Of a stretch of 64,000 nucleotides of DNA, positions 30,432-39,050 are shown piece after piece. Position 1 is the first letter of the stretch. Every line of letters begins with the position of its first letter. This DNA is from Tritrichomonas musculus. Taxonomy: Eukaryota; Parabasalia; Tritrichomonadida; Tritrichomonadidae. Position numbers and translations under genes: made by a program. Location: NCBI GenBank assembly GCA_039105265.1, contig JAPFFF010000042.1, positions 1,116,001 through 1,180,000 of the forward strand, given 5' to 3'. The notes under the pieces were generated by a model. The model was not told the DNA's origin and did not search any database. It worked only from the letters and a program-made list of their open reading frames with translations.

Positions 30432-31064
30432 TTATTGTATCTGTTCGACAATTATTTTTAAGTCCTTTAATGTATTCCAATCGATACTTGGAACAATTGC
30501 ATTATTAACTTCATCTATATTTTGAATCATTAAATTCATAACATCTAACATACCTTTTTGGTTCGCTGTTAATGCTTCTATTAACTTCTTATATGTACTA
30601 ACATCATATTCTTCTTCTATTATATCTTTATCACTTATCTCTCCAGTAAAATATTTTAAGGTAGCTCCGGGTGCAATACCAGAATCTACATATTCCCTCA
30701 TTTTGGTTAAAAAGACTTCTAAATTTTTAGCACTGTCTCTTAATCTTTCATATAGTTTATTGAGACTAGCACAATATTGTATTTTTGTCGTTAGTGTACC
30801 ATCAGTATTCCATGTATATATACCTTTACCTCCCATAATGTTAAGAGCACCAAAAGACTCTAGCCCATTTTTATCCAGATAGTCACTAACCAATTTTATG
30901 TCTATCTCTTCCTTATTATATAAGCAACTGAATTTTGGATAATCTTTAGGGTCTCCACCTCTTATGATATCGATGTTGTTTTCATCATTAACACTTATCT
31001 CTATGTCTTTGTCTTTTAGCTTCTCTGTTTCTCCTGATAACAAATAATAAACTTTAATTGACAT
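30432..31064 (-). CDS. Unknown protein upstream of the giant fibre gene
   Basis: A 210-residue product from the ATG at 31062-31064 (MSIKVYYLLSGETEKL). The ATG was preferred over a longer non-ATG frame because it leaves room for the divergent gene starting at 31081. It contains a beta-rich first half and a helical second half (YERLRDSAKNLEVFLTKM, LMIQNIDEVNNAIVPS) that could form a coil. No family is recognised. Its position directly before the fibre gene suggests a chaperone or a base component of the same structure, but this is inference. Confidence 0.5.
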   Translation of the reverse strand: MSIKVYYLLSGETEKLKDKDIEISVNDENNIDIIRGGDPKDYPKFSCLYNKEEIDIKLVSDYLDKNGLESFGALNIMGGKGIYTWNTDGTLTTKIQYCASLNKLYERLRDSAKNLEVFLTKMREYVDSGIAPGATLKYFTGEISDKDIIEEEYDVSTYKKLIEALTANQKGMLDVMNLMIQNIDEVNNAIVPSIDWNTLKDLKIIVEQIQ

Positions 31065-31080
31065 TTTAGGATATAATAAA

Positions 31081-31311
31081 ATGCTAGTATCAGTACAAAG
31101 CACAAATGCAGATGAATATAATAAGGTATCAGTTAATTTAGATATACCTTGGAAGTGTAAATATGTCAAGTATTATGTATCTTCATTAAGCACCTTGAGT
31201 AATATTCTGTTAACCAATGATGAAGATTATATTGAGATGTCAAGTGATTCAATACCTATTTTCAAACTCCTAAATTTTCTTATACAATCAAAGAATTACA
31301 ATCGGTATTAA
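31081..31311 (+). CDS. Small plus-strand frame divergent from the fibre cluster
   Basis: A 76-codon frame starting only 16 bp from the divergent ATG at 31064, so the two would share a very short promoter. The composition is coding-like (MLVSVQSTNADEYNKVSVNLD). No family is recognised. It belongs to the same region as the following conserved frame at 31317-31697, and the locus is probably degraded in this copy. Confidence 0.4.
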   Translation: MLVSVQSTNADEYNKVSVNLDIPWKCKYVKYYVSSLSTLSNILLTNDEDYIEMSSDSIPIFKLLNFLIQSKNYNRY

Positions 31312-31316
31312 ATTTA

Positions 31317-31697
31317 ATGTCTTGGTTTCAATGGGAGTATAAACAAGAAACAAGAACATTCCAAATAAAAACCACAATGAAGACTACCATTACGTCTTTA
31401 ACTCATCGAGCTGCATTAGTAACTGGTCTTTATAATACTCCATTGCCTTTAGAGTTACCTGCTAATACAACCTATATAATAAAAGATATACCAATATTAA
31501 ATCATACTAAGTTGTATCTAGTATCACTACAAGGTAATGCCATATACTCGAATATAGGTGAACAACAATATACACCTTCAGTTATTGGTACAATAAATAC
31601 CTTCACTGTAGATAAGAAACCATTTATATATGATTTTGAGACTGAGGGTAAGCCTTTAAAAATAAAAACATTTACAGATTCATTAAAATATTTATAA
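31317..31697 (+). CDS. Conserved small Maverick protein beside PolB
   Basis: The 126-codon frame contains LTHRAALVTGLYNTPLPLE, also found as SHRIKLLTGLYNTTLPIE in the remnant at 5582-5926. Conservation across two lineages shows that it is a real gene. It lies tail-to-tail with PolB, about 100 bp apart. The function is unknown; predicted beta strands would suit a small virion protein, but no known family is recognised. Confidence 0.55.
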   Translation: MSWFQWEYKQETRTFQIKTTMKTTITSLTHRAALVTGLYNTPLPLELPANTTYIIKDIPILNHTKLYLVSLQGNAIYSNIGEQQYTPSVIGTINTFTVDKKPFIYDFETEGKPLKIKTFTDSLKYL

Positions 31698-31803
31698 TTA
31701 AGTTTAGTAGATTTTCAATACCAGCCGATATTGTTAAAAAGTCCTTTGTTCATAACTATCAAAATTAAACCATCTAACTCGACTGATATCAATGATGTTT
31801 TAA

Positions 31804-34671
31804 CTAAGTAAACCTAAGAGTACGTGCAAATTTAGGTAAGTTGGTTTGTTGAAATGTCTTTGACTTCCTGAATGCATTCGAACCATCCAACAAATCAAAT
31901 GTCATTCTTTCTCCATCATGCATTCTTTCAAAAAGCTCTTCAACTGAGATACCCATCCTTTTGCACTTGTTGAGAATAACTTGTTTTGGAATTCCTTTGA
32001 GTCTAATATGATATCCTTCATTTCCTTGTTCATCAACCAAGATATCGAGGTAGCTCTTTTTACCAAGTGCAATGAGTTTTCTTGAGTGTATTTCCCCTTG
32101 ACTACCTTCGAACTCATCAAAGTCATTATGAAACTGACACATATTTTTTCCAATAAGAGGTTGATGATACTTGAACTGGAATAAGTCAGCTATCCTTGGT
32201 ACATCTTTTTCAAGTACATGCATACTATCAGTATCTTGATAAAAGATAGGTATACCTGCTTGCTCAGCTGTAGCCATAACCCTGTTCATTAAGTGCTTAC
32301 TCCAAGAGAGAACGCTTGCACCAAATTGAGGTAGGTTGAAATGGTCATTAATTGGTTTCAACTTCTTGACATAGCACTTATCAATATTAGCATCTTCAAC
32401 AACCTCCTTGATAAAGTTGTAGTTCCTCCAGAGGTACTTGTATAGTTGGCTTTTTGGTACTGTCTTGGTTTCAGTCTTTGTTGCTTTCAATATTGACTTG
32501 CCATATATGGAGTTGAGGAGGAGCTTTATTGTTTGTTCAAGAGGGTTCTTTTGCTTTTTATAACTTGCCCTGAGATTAAAGAGCTTCTCAATGAACTCAT
32601 TGATTTTCTTGTTAAATCCTTCATCAAAGTAATAGCCACGTATTAACTCATATTCAACATCATAAAATTCGAACAAGTCCATGAGACCTACTTTATCGAT
32701 ATAATAATGGTCAACAAGAAAATTGCCGAATATTTTACTACCTGCTTCATTCCTTGTAAATACTTGTCCAAATTTATATGGCTCTTTTGATTTACATTCG
32801 AGTTTCTTGATGTTGACTTCGATAAAGAATGTATCATATTGCATAAGTTGTTCATGTGTTGTACCTTGTGGTATTACTTTAGGTCTTCCTAATGGTATAC
32901 CATCCATAACATACATTGCAGATGGATATAAGCTAACTGCATCAAAGTCTTGTATCTTTCCTTCGATGTATTGCTTTTCATTACCTGCTGTCATTGTTCT
33001 TCCACCAGAGACACATCGTTGTATGAAGTCTTGACCCTTACCTGATAGTTCATAACATCCATCAAAGCAACCATATTTCTTGGCAAAGCAGTATCCAATA
33101 GCACTTATAGATATAAAATCATGAACACCATACATATCTGTCTTTGTTTCTTTAAAGACTGCTTTCAGGTCTTCATTAAATTTTTCCATTCCCTTCATCA
33201 AAACAATACAGTCCTTGAAACAATAGAAGATGGCATATTTAATGATGTCGATTTTGCCATCATTATAACAATTTGCAATTTTTGCATTTTCAATAATCTG
33301 CTTGCAGTTTGCATCAAGTTGTGCTTTCGATAACTTATCTGCATTTTCATCGATGTATTGCTGTTGGAACTCAGTAGCATCAACAATTCTTCTTTGAATG
33401 TTCTCTTGTGTATATAGCTTATATGCCATGACTTCCTTGTGAACATTGAGGTTGAACATTGTAGCAAATTTACTTAATGCTTGAGGTATTATACTATATG
33501 AGTTCCTGAATGTTAATCTCTTTTTGACTTTCCTTGTACCTTCTTCGAATAATGTCATGATGATTTGCAACACAGTTCCACTTCGTTCTGTTATCTGTGT
33601 ATCCCATCCAGGTGTGTTAATGAAAAAACATGCATCATACTTGAGGTTGTGAAAATATGTTAATGAGCCACTCCATAAATAATTCAAGAGCTTCTGTCCA
33701 CAATCTTCACCTTGAATAGATATTTTATGTATGTTGGCTCCATCTCGAAAGATCGTACAATTGAGATATGGTATATGTGGACTGACTGTAGAGTTTGTTT
33801 CGAAGTCGCTATAATAAATCCTTGACCATGTATTTTGTTTCTTTTTATTATTTTCAATGAGTCTTGTACATTGTTCTGCATTATATTCGAGACTTACATA
33901 GTCATTAACATGTTCAAATTCAGTTGTGTTGATAATATCCATTTCGCATGCTTTGATTTCTTCAAATAGATGTAACTCAAACATCTTTTGAAAAAAGGTT
34001 ATTGGTTTGATTCCTTCAGAATTATATTCTTTGACAGTCTTTCTATTACTATGTAATTTATATATCATACATCTTTTGTCAAAAGGCATATATGCAAATG
34101 TTCTATCAAGTTCTTCATAGTGTTGAAGATAGAATAATGTACAAGGTATTTTCCTGTTGAGCATATAATGGTCTTTGAATAATATCAGGTTAACTTCTCT
34201 TTGAAAATCAACAGACCATTTTTTCTTTCTGGTGTTGATTCTTGTTTCATACTTGTATTTATCAGGTTGTTCAACAATTCTAATGATACTAAAATTGCAC
34301 TTGAACTTTTTAGCTACTTCTTCTATCTTGTTATTGGGTATGGTTCTTGTTTGAACAAAAAATCGTAAGTCATCTATTTCATCATCAGTGAACACACCTG
34401 ATTGTATACAAGCATATACAAAACAATTATCTCTGTAGTTCTCTTTCCTTACCTCATGAAAGATTTGGTATGTAGATAAGTCTATAGGTGATAGATTGAT
34501 GTATGGGAAAAAACTACCTTCTGGTGTATTTCGATAGTCTTCATCAATTTCGACTTCATCATCATAGATTTCATGAGTATCCATATCTTGCATCTTGGTT
34601 CTAAAATGAACACCATCATTTGTTTTGTTCATGTCAATAAATTGTACCTCATATCGAACTGGAATGAACAT
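31804..34671 (-). CDS. Protein-primed family B DNA polymerase, Maverick 1
   Basis: This replicates the element from its termini with a protein primer. The 955-residue product has the 3'-5' exonuclease motifs SDFETN (Asp289, Glu291), HNLKYDACF (Asp346) and YCFKD (Asp487). The polymerase motifs are DFDAVSLYPS (motif A, Asp577), KLLLNSIYG (motif B, residues 716-724) and QDTDS (motif C, Asp813 and Asp815). Before the exonuclease, residues about 78-170 show RDNCFVYA with Asp81/Cys83 and a later KDHYML with His168, a pattern resembling an OTU-type cysteine protease. The family is that of Polintons, adenoviruses and linear plasmids. No separate terminal protein was identified. Confidence 0.95.
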   Translation of the reverse strand: MFIPVRYEVQFIDMNKTNDGVHFRTKMQDMDTHEIYDDEVEIDEDYRNTPEGSFFPYINLSPIDLSTYQIFHEVRKENYRDNCFVYACIQSGVFTDDEIDDLRFFVQTRTIPNNKIEEVAKKFKCNFSIIRIVEQPDKYKYETRINTRKKKWSVDFQREVNLILFKDHYMLNRKIPCTLFYLQHYEELDRTFAYMPFDKRCMIYKLHSNRKTVKEYNSEGIKPITFFQKMFELHLFEEIKACEMDIINTTEFEHVNDYVSLEYNAEQCTRLIENNKKKQNTWSRIYYSDFETNSTVSPHIPYLNCTIFRDGANIHKISIQGEDCGQKLLNYLWSGSLTYFHNLKYDACFFINTPGWDTQITERSGTVLQIIMTLFEEGTRKVKKRLTFRNSYSIIPQALSKFATMFNLNVHKEVMAYKLYTQENIQRRIVDATEFQQQYIDENADKLSKAQLDANCKQIIENAKIANCYNDGKIDIIKYAIFYCFKDCIVLMKGMEKFNEDLKAVFKETKTDMYGVHDFISISAIGYCFAKKYGCFDGCYELSGKGQDFIQRCVSGGRTMTAGNEKQYIEGKIQDFDAVSLYPSAMYVMDGIPLGRPKVIPQGTTHEQLMQYDTFFIEVNIKKLECKSKEPYKFGQVFTRNEAGSKIFGNFLVDHYYIDKVGLMDLFEFYDVEYELIRGYYFDEGFNKKINEFIEKLFNLRASYKKQKNPLEQTIKLLLNSIYGKSILKATKTETKTVPKSQLYKYLWRNYNFIKEVVEDANIDKCYVKKLKPINDHFNLPQFGASVLSWSKHLMNRVMATAEQAGIPIFYQDTDSMHVLEKDVPRIADLFQFKYHQPLIGKNMCQFHNDFDEFEGSQGEIHSRKLIALGKKSYLDILVDEQGNEGYHIRLKGIPKQVILNKCKRMGISVEELFERMHDGERMTFDLLDGSNAFRKSKTFQQTNLPKFARTLRFT

Positions 34672-34719
34672 GTTTGAGATATATGGATTAGTGTCTGACT
34701 GGTCTTCACTTAAATCAAG

Positions 34720-34947
34720 TTATCCTGTTATATGACCTAATGTACTTTCGATGTTGTGCTTATCACTGAGTGTGAAGTACTTATAAGTTCCATCAAGTGC
34801 AATTGCTTTAACAATAGGTCTTCCAACATTTTTCTTTTTATGTATCTGTCGTAGTGCTTCCGTAAAGGCGTACCTCTTATCTTCATCTTGATTGATGTCT
34901 GTAGCAAAACCAATACCTTGTCCTGCAGGAATCATGAGCTTCCTCAT
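34720..34947 (-). CDS. Small unknown frame upstream of PolB
   Basis: A 75-codon frame from an ATG at 34945-34947 (MRKLMIPAGQGIGFATD), ending 49 bp before PolB on the same strand. It is basic, with mixed helix and strand, and the sequence to its right also looks coding-like, so the gene as seen here may be incomplete. No family is recognised. The position just ahead of PolB would suit a replication accessory factor, which is inference only. Confidence 0.4.
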   Translation of the reverse strand: MRKLMIPAGQGIGFATDINQDEDKRYAFTEALRQIHKKKNVGRPIVKAIALDGTYKYFTLSDKHNIESTLGHITG

Positions 34948-35161
34948 TTCTTCTTTAAATTTGTCTTTCTTTTGGTATTGTTTTGCACGTCGATTATATT
35001 CACGACGAAACTGTGATTTTGTATCAGCATAGACATCTCCAATAGCATCTAAAAATTGTCTTCAATGTCCTTGTTCATGTTTAACATAAAATAAAAGTGA
35101 AACGATAAAAATAAAAACAAAGAAAAAGTTAAAAAAATTATTTTTTTAGTTATGACCTATC

Positions 35162-36214
35162 TTATTGGGGGTAATCATCATTATCAACGATATTATCATC
35201 GAGATATGGAAAATGATATTGGAACTCATTTCCTTTCACCTTCGATTCAGTGATCCGTTGAATTTCGTTCTTCTCCATTGATTCACCCCATTGCCTCATG
35301 GCTTTCAGCACTTGCTTCGGTGATTGCTTCTTTCCACTTCTCTCGAAGCTGCATGCTTTGTCCAACTTCTCTTTCTCTTCTTGTGATAAGTATGGTCGAA
35401 GATGATAAACGCAATTGGACAACTTCCATCCATAGGACTTGAACACGCTCATCTGCTCTGGTGCTTTTTTCTTGTCATATGATTCAACAGCTTCCAACAT
35501 GTTTCGAAGATAATCAGCTTCTTTCATCATCAAGTTCGATCTTGCCAACTTTTCAGCAAATGAATCATCTGTTGGAGGACCAGCTTGTTGAGCATTTTTG
35601 AGATTTGACACGTCCTTCTTCAGATCGTGAATATTGTTAATGTACTTCGCCACCTTTTTTGGAGCAAGTTCTAATTTCATCAGCTCGAGTGCGTATTCGT
35701 CGTTATCATCAATGTCTTTCCTGAGTTCTTCAGCATTGTGATTTATGTCTTGAATGTTATATTCTACCGCAGTCATTCGCTCCTCCAACTTCGTTAATCG
35801 GTCTTTCAAGTTTTCATTTTCTTCTATTATTCGTTCCATTTCATCTCGAAAGTCAAATGGCCTAACATTATCCTCCTTATAATCATTATTGGATTTCATA
35901 CCATGAACACTTTTCGGTGGCTTATATGGTTCTCTGTGAACTGGTTCTTGTTCTTGTTCATGATCAACTTCTTCTTCTTCTCCTTCTATCTTTGTTTCTT
36001 CTTTTGGATTGGAACCGAGTTTTTGTTTCTCGACAAATGCAGATGGTCTAGCGAGAACACTTGGAGGTGGCGGTATTTGTTGATTAGAAGGAGGTGGAGG
36101 AGGTGGAGGAACTTGTATTATATTATATGAGCGAGGTGGTGGAAAGACTTTATTTGAAATTGGAACATATGGAACATATGGATTCTTCCTTCTTGCATCG
36201 TCTTCTTGCTTCAA
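35162..36214 (-). CDS. Proline-rich coiled-coil protein
   Basis: An open frame of about 350 codons. The N-terminal part is proline-rich (VPPPPPPPSNQQIPPPP), followed by an acidic linker, a long coiled coil at about 125-205 (ENENLKDRLTKLEERM and following heptads) and a helical C-terminal domain ending in DDNIVDNDDYPQ. Its 5' end runs into a GAA/CTT-type simple repeat and no ATG is close, so the N-terminus in this copy is uncertain. A scaffold-like or virion-core role would fit, but no family is recognised. Confidence 0.5.
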   Translation of the reverse strand: MKQEDDARRKNPYVPYVPISNKVFPPPRSYNIIQVPPPPPPPSNQQIPPPPSVLARPSAFVEKQKLGSNPKEETKIEGEEEEVDHEQEQEPVHREPYKPPKSVHGMKSNNDYKEDNVRPFDFRDEMERIIEENENLKDRLTKLEERMTAVEYNIQDINHNAEELRKDIDDNDEYALELMKLELAPKKVAKYINNIHDLKKDVSNLKNAQQAGPPTDDSFAEKLARSNLMMKEADYLRNMLEAVESYDKKKAPEQMSVFKSYGWKLSNCVYHLRPYLSQEEKEKLDKACSFERSGKKQSPKQVLKAMRQWGESMEKNEIQRITESKVKGNEFQYHFPYLDDNIVDNDDYPQ

Positions 36215-36219
36215 TCTTG

Positions 36220-36576
36220 CTAATGCTTCTTCTTCTTGCTTCTTCTTCCTTCTTGCTTCTTCTTCTTGCTTCTTCTTCCTTCTTCCTTCTTCTTCTTCTT
36301 CTTCTTCTTCTTCTTCTTCTGCTTCTTCAATCTTGCTTCTTCTTCTTGCTGCTTCTTCAATCTAGCTGCTTCTTCTTCTTCTTGCTTCTTCTTTAATCTA
36401 GCTGCTGCTTCTTCTTGCTGCTTCATGATGAACTGTCGCATGGATTCAAGTTGTTCTGGGGTCATGTTCTTGAGCCAATCTTCTGTGGGTGGATCTGATG
36501 GTGGAGCTTGTTGACCCGATTGCTCGATCGAGTCAAATAGACTAACATCGCTGTCTGAGCTGTAGTTGTATGACAT
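36220..36576 (-). CDS. Lys/Glu-rich low-complexity protein
   Basis: A 118-codon frame starting MSYNYSSDSDVSLFDS. A short unique region with PPTEDWLKNMTPEQLESM is followed by Glu/Ala/Arg/Lys-rich repeats encoded by a trinucleotide repeat (ctt on the plus strand, about 36188-36420). The word TCATTTTTATAC lies about 15 bases before the ATG and fits the trichomonad-type TCAYW initiator. The long charged tract is probably a single alpha helix. It is adjacent to the coiled-coil gene at 35162-36214; the repeat makes the boundary between them unreliable. Confidence 0.45.
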   Translation of the reverse strand: MSYNYSSDSDVSLFDSIEQSGQQAPPSDPPTEDWLKNMTPEQLESMRQFIMKQQEEAAARLKKKQEEEEAARLKKQQEEEARLKKQKKKKKKKKKKKEEGRRSKKKKQEGRRSKKKKH

Positions 36577-36766
36577 ACAAGTATAAAAATGATCTATTTT
36601 CTAGTTGATATCACTAAATTTTAAATTTCGTAGAAAAACTCGAAGGTGGATATTTTTCTTTGAAAAAGTTAAATACACTATAAAAATTCAAAAATTGAAT
36701 TAAAAAAAATAAAATATATTGAAATTTTAAAAAAATATATTTATTAATATCACTATTATTTTATTA

Positions 36767-37192
36767 ATGATGAATGAAGAAGAAGATAAAATAGAAGATA
36801 TTTTACAAAAACAAACACCTCCTAAAGATCATGATTCATTCGACTACAAAATTAATATAAACATGTCGAAAAAAATATCTCAACTAAAAGTTGAAGATGA
36901 TACATCAAATTTAAGAACGATGTGTGAAAATTATGCTCAAGCTCTTGAAAATGATGCACATCGACTTCGAGCAAAACAAAAAAAGAGGTATGATGAATGG
37001 TTTGACAACCTCGAGAAAGATTGTTATCCTGCAAGAGACATTGTTAACTTGTACAACATGTTCTTTGGTCATGAACTATCTATTACTCGACTTGGTTTCG
37101 GGCACCTCGATGGAACAAAGAGATGCTTTACTCATAAGAGAGTGGAAAAAAACAATAAGCTAATAACAATGTACTACAAAAAAAATGAATAA
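36767..37192 (+). CDS. Unknown 141-residue protein
   Basis: The plus-strand frame starts MMNEEEDKIEDILQK. It has an acidic N-terminus, a helical middle (ENYAQALENDAHRLRAKQKKR) and a C-terminal domain with YNMFFGHELSITRLGFGHLDG. No family is recognised. It is convergent with the basic-region gene at 37661-37939, and the space between the two stops is filled by the palindromic repeat array. Confidence 0.55.
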   Translation: MMNEEEDKIEDILQKQTPPKDHDSFDYKININMSKKISQLKVEDDTSNLRTMCENYAQALENDAHRLRAKQKKRYDEWFDNLEKDCYPARDIVNLYNMFFGHELSITRLGFGHLDGTKRCFTHKRVEKNNKLITMYYKKNE

Positions 37193-37216
37193 CTAAAAAA
37201 AAATTTTTTTATATAC

Positions 37217-37684
37217 TTGTTTTTCCTCATGTGATACCTTTTTCCTCATGTGATACCTTTTTCCTCATGTGATACATTTTTCCTCATGTGATACCTTTTT
37301 CCTGATGTGATACCTATTTTCCTCATGTGATACCTTTTTCCTGATGTGATACCTATTTTCCTGATGTGATACCTTTTTCCTCATATGATACCTTTTTCCT
37401 CATATGATACCTTTTTCCTCATATGATACCTCCTTTTCCTCATGTGATACCTTTTTCCTCATGTGATACCTTTTTCCTCATGTGATACCTTTTTCCTCAT
37501 ATGATACCTTTTTCCTCATATGATACCTTTTTCCTCATATGATACCTTTTTCCTCATATGATACCTTTTTCCTCATATGATACCTTTTTCCTCATGTGAT
37601 ACCTTTTTCCTCATGTGATACCTTTTTCCTGATGTGATACCTTTTTCCTCATGTGATACCTCATTCTTCATGTGATACCTTTTT
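37217..37684. repeat. Array of about 25 palindrome-containing 19-bp repeats
   Basis: Units of the form ctttttcctcatgtgatac repeat with few changes. Most variation is confined to cctcatgtg, cctcatatg and cctgatgtg, and a few units gain or lose a base. Each unit carries tcatgtga or the perfect palindrome tcatatga. The array lies between convergent genes and reaches into the 3' end of the gene at 37661-37939, whose last codons (KKVSHEE) are one unit. The arrangement resembles replication iterons, but a simple minisatellite is possible. Confidence 0.9.
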
Positions 37685-37939
37685 GCTTTCATACGACATT
37701 ATTTTTTCCTTCATACTTTGTACTTCTTTTTTCTTTCTTTCACGATATGCCTTTTGCTGTTGTTTACGTGCTTCATTTCGTTCTTCAACAGTTGCATACT
37801 TTTGCTTTCTACCACGTTTTTCTGTTGTTTCAGTTTTTGCAGTATCAATATTTTTGAGGTTGTTGTTACTCTTGGACTTCTTCAACTTCTTGATGATAGC
37901 TGTTTCCTTGAACTCCCCCAAATCTAAATTTTGGCTCAT
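37661..37939 (-). CDS. Basic, bZIP-like small protein
   Basis: A 92-residue product from the ATG at 37937-37939 (MSQNLDLGEFKETA), chosen because the longer frame begins with TTG and overlaps the divergent gene at 38016. It contains a GRKQKYATVEERNEARKQQQ segment followed by AYRERKKKEV, a highly basic helix like those in small bZIP-like or GRPKKY-type proteins of large DNA viruses. DNA binding is therefore likely. The last residues are encoded by a unit of the downstream repeat array. Confidence 0.55.
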   Translation of the reverse strand: MSQNLDLGEFKETAIIKKLKKSKSNNNLKNIDTAKTETTEKRGRKQKYATVEERNEARKQQQKAYRERKKKEVQSMKEKIMSYESKKVSHEE

Positions 37940-38015
37940 GATTTCATTTGAGAAAAAAAATTGAATTATTTTTGAAAATTGAATATTCGCAAACAAAATC
38001 ACTTCATTTTTTAAA
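37940..38015. promoter_or_regulatory. Divergent promoter with TCAYTTCAYTT-type initiator
   Basis: The 76-bp gap separates divergent starts at 37939 and 38016. TCACTTCATTT at 37999-38009 lies 6 bases before the plus-strand ATG and fits the short leaders and TCAYW initiators known in trichomonads. Similar words precede the genes at 47641 and 47708. Confidence 0.35.
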
Positions 38016-38387
38016 ATGTCGCGTTCTGGAAATGACTTCAAAGAATTCCAAAAACAGCAAAAGCTAGCTATCAAAAATGCTCATGTTGAAATAGCCAATG
38101 CTATTAAAGAGGTGATATTTCTGTTCAACCAAAAAATAATAAACTCGACATCATCTAATGTCTGCACCATCTATGACCCTTTGATACAAGCAAACATGAA
38201 CAAGATTGCTGAAGCACTTACTCAAATGAATCTCACTACCTGCGAGGTTTTTCATAAAAAGATTCCTCAATCTACAACACCAAAATCTATTGGCTTTCAC
38301 GTGCCTATAGTGCCTGACTCGCAAGAGACACAAGAAGAAGATGATGAAGATGAACAAGAAGCTTCATCTCCAAAAGACAAGGAGTAA
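38016..38387 (+). CDS. Unknown 123-residue protein with acidic tail
   Basis: The frame starts MSRSGNDFKEFQKQQKL just after a TCACTTCATTT word. It is helical through residue 80 and ends in a strongly acidic tail (EEDDEDEQEASSP). No family is recognised. The acidic tail and divergent pairing with a basic DNA-binding-like protein suggest a regulatory or chaperone-like role, which is only inference. It is followed by long poly-T runs. Confidence 0.5.
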   Translation: MSRSGNDFKEFQKQQKLAIKNAHVEIANAIKEVIFLFNQKIINSTSSNVCTIYDPLIQANMNKIAEALTQMNLTTCEVFHKKIPQSTTPKSIGFHVPIVPDSQETQEEDDEDEQEASSPKDKE

Positions 38388-38423
38388 GAGTAAAAAATAA
38401 TTTTTTTTAAGTTTTTTTTTTTA

Positions 38424-38484
<61 letters not shown>

Positions 38485-38504
38485 TTTAATATGTCTTTTT
38501 TTTT
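38388..38504. repeat. Poly-T tracts
   Basis: Three blocks of T, the longest about 50 bases, separated by aag. They lie between convergent genes and could terminate transcription of the plus-strand gene or be simple slippage products. Confidence 0.8.
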
Positions 38505-39029
38505 TTATACTATGCAATATTTTAAGCATACATGATAATTATTAACAAGCTCATTATATTCTTTATTATATACTTGTTTCAAGTCAATGACTACCTCTCC
38601 ATTATCTTTAATAATCTTAATTGCATCGATTTTTCTTATTGGATTGCTCTTAGCTGCACAACATCCAACATCTTCATTAAGTTGTACTTCAACCTCATTA
38701 ACATGTAGTATTGTTTTGATGATGTTGCTAAGAGATTCAATAGGTACTATGATGCATTTCTTTGATATAATGTTAGCTAGTAGTGCTTTGTCTTGATTAA
38801 GTAGTATTTGTGCATATGCTTCAAGTATAACATTACGTACATCTGGTTCAACTTCAACAGGTTCAGTTTGCACTCCAATGTCTCTTGTAATAACAATGTC
38901 TTCCTTGCCATCATCTCTCTTATTAATAATAATGTTGTTGTTGATGTTTGATGTAGATGATGCAGCTGCTGATGGTTCTAAAGATACATTTGCTTGAACT
39001 CCATTGGTTGTACCCCTCTTCTTAATCAT
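38505..39029 (-). CDS. Conserved Maverick protein with LNEDxGC motif
   Basis: A 174-residue product. The C-terminal half (from PIESLSNIIKTI to YHVCLKYCIV) matches that of the protein at 59319-59972 in Maverick 2: VEVQLNEDVGCC versus VELVLNEDIGCSGC, then a KID/KIL strand and a Y-N-K/E-Y tail. The N-terminal half is variable and low-complexity. Conservation in two very diverged elements indicates a core function. Paired cysteines after the LNED motif might bind metal. No named family is recognised. Confidence 0.6.
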   Translation of the reverse strand: MIKKRGTTNGVQANVSLEPSAAASSTSNINNNIIINKRDDGKEDIVITRDIGVQTEPVEVEPDVRNVILEAYAQILLNQDKALLANIISKKCIIVPIESLSNIIKTILHVNEVEVQLNEDVGCCAAKSNPIRKIDAIKIIKDNGEVVIDLKQVYNKEYNELVNNYHVCLKYCIV

Positions 39030-39050
39030 TTAGGTTGGGAAAAAATAGGC

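Noticed and set aside
36094-36514. Leu/Phe-rich plus-strand frames over the trinucleotide repeat
   Set aside because: They are antisense readings of the Lys/Glu-coding repeat.
37217-37684. CRISPR array
   Set aside because: Units of 19 bp follow each other without unique spacers, and the genome is eukaryotic; it is a tandem array.
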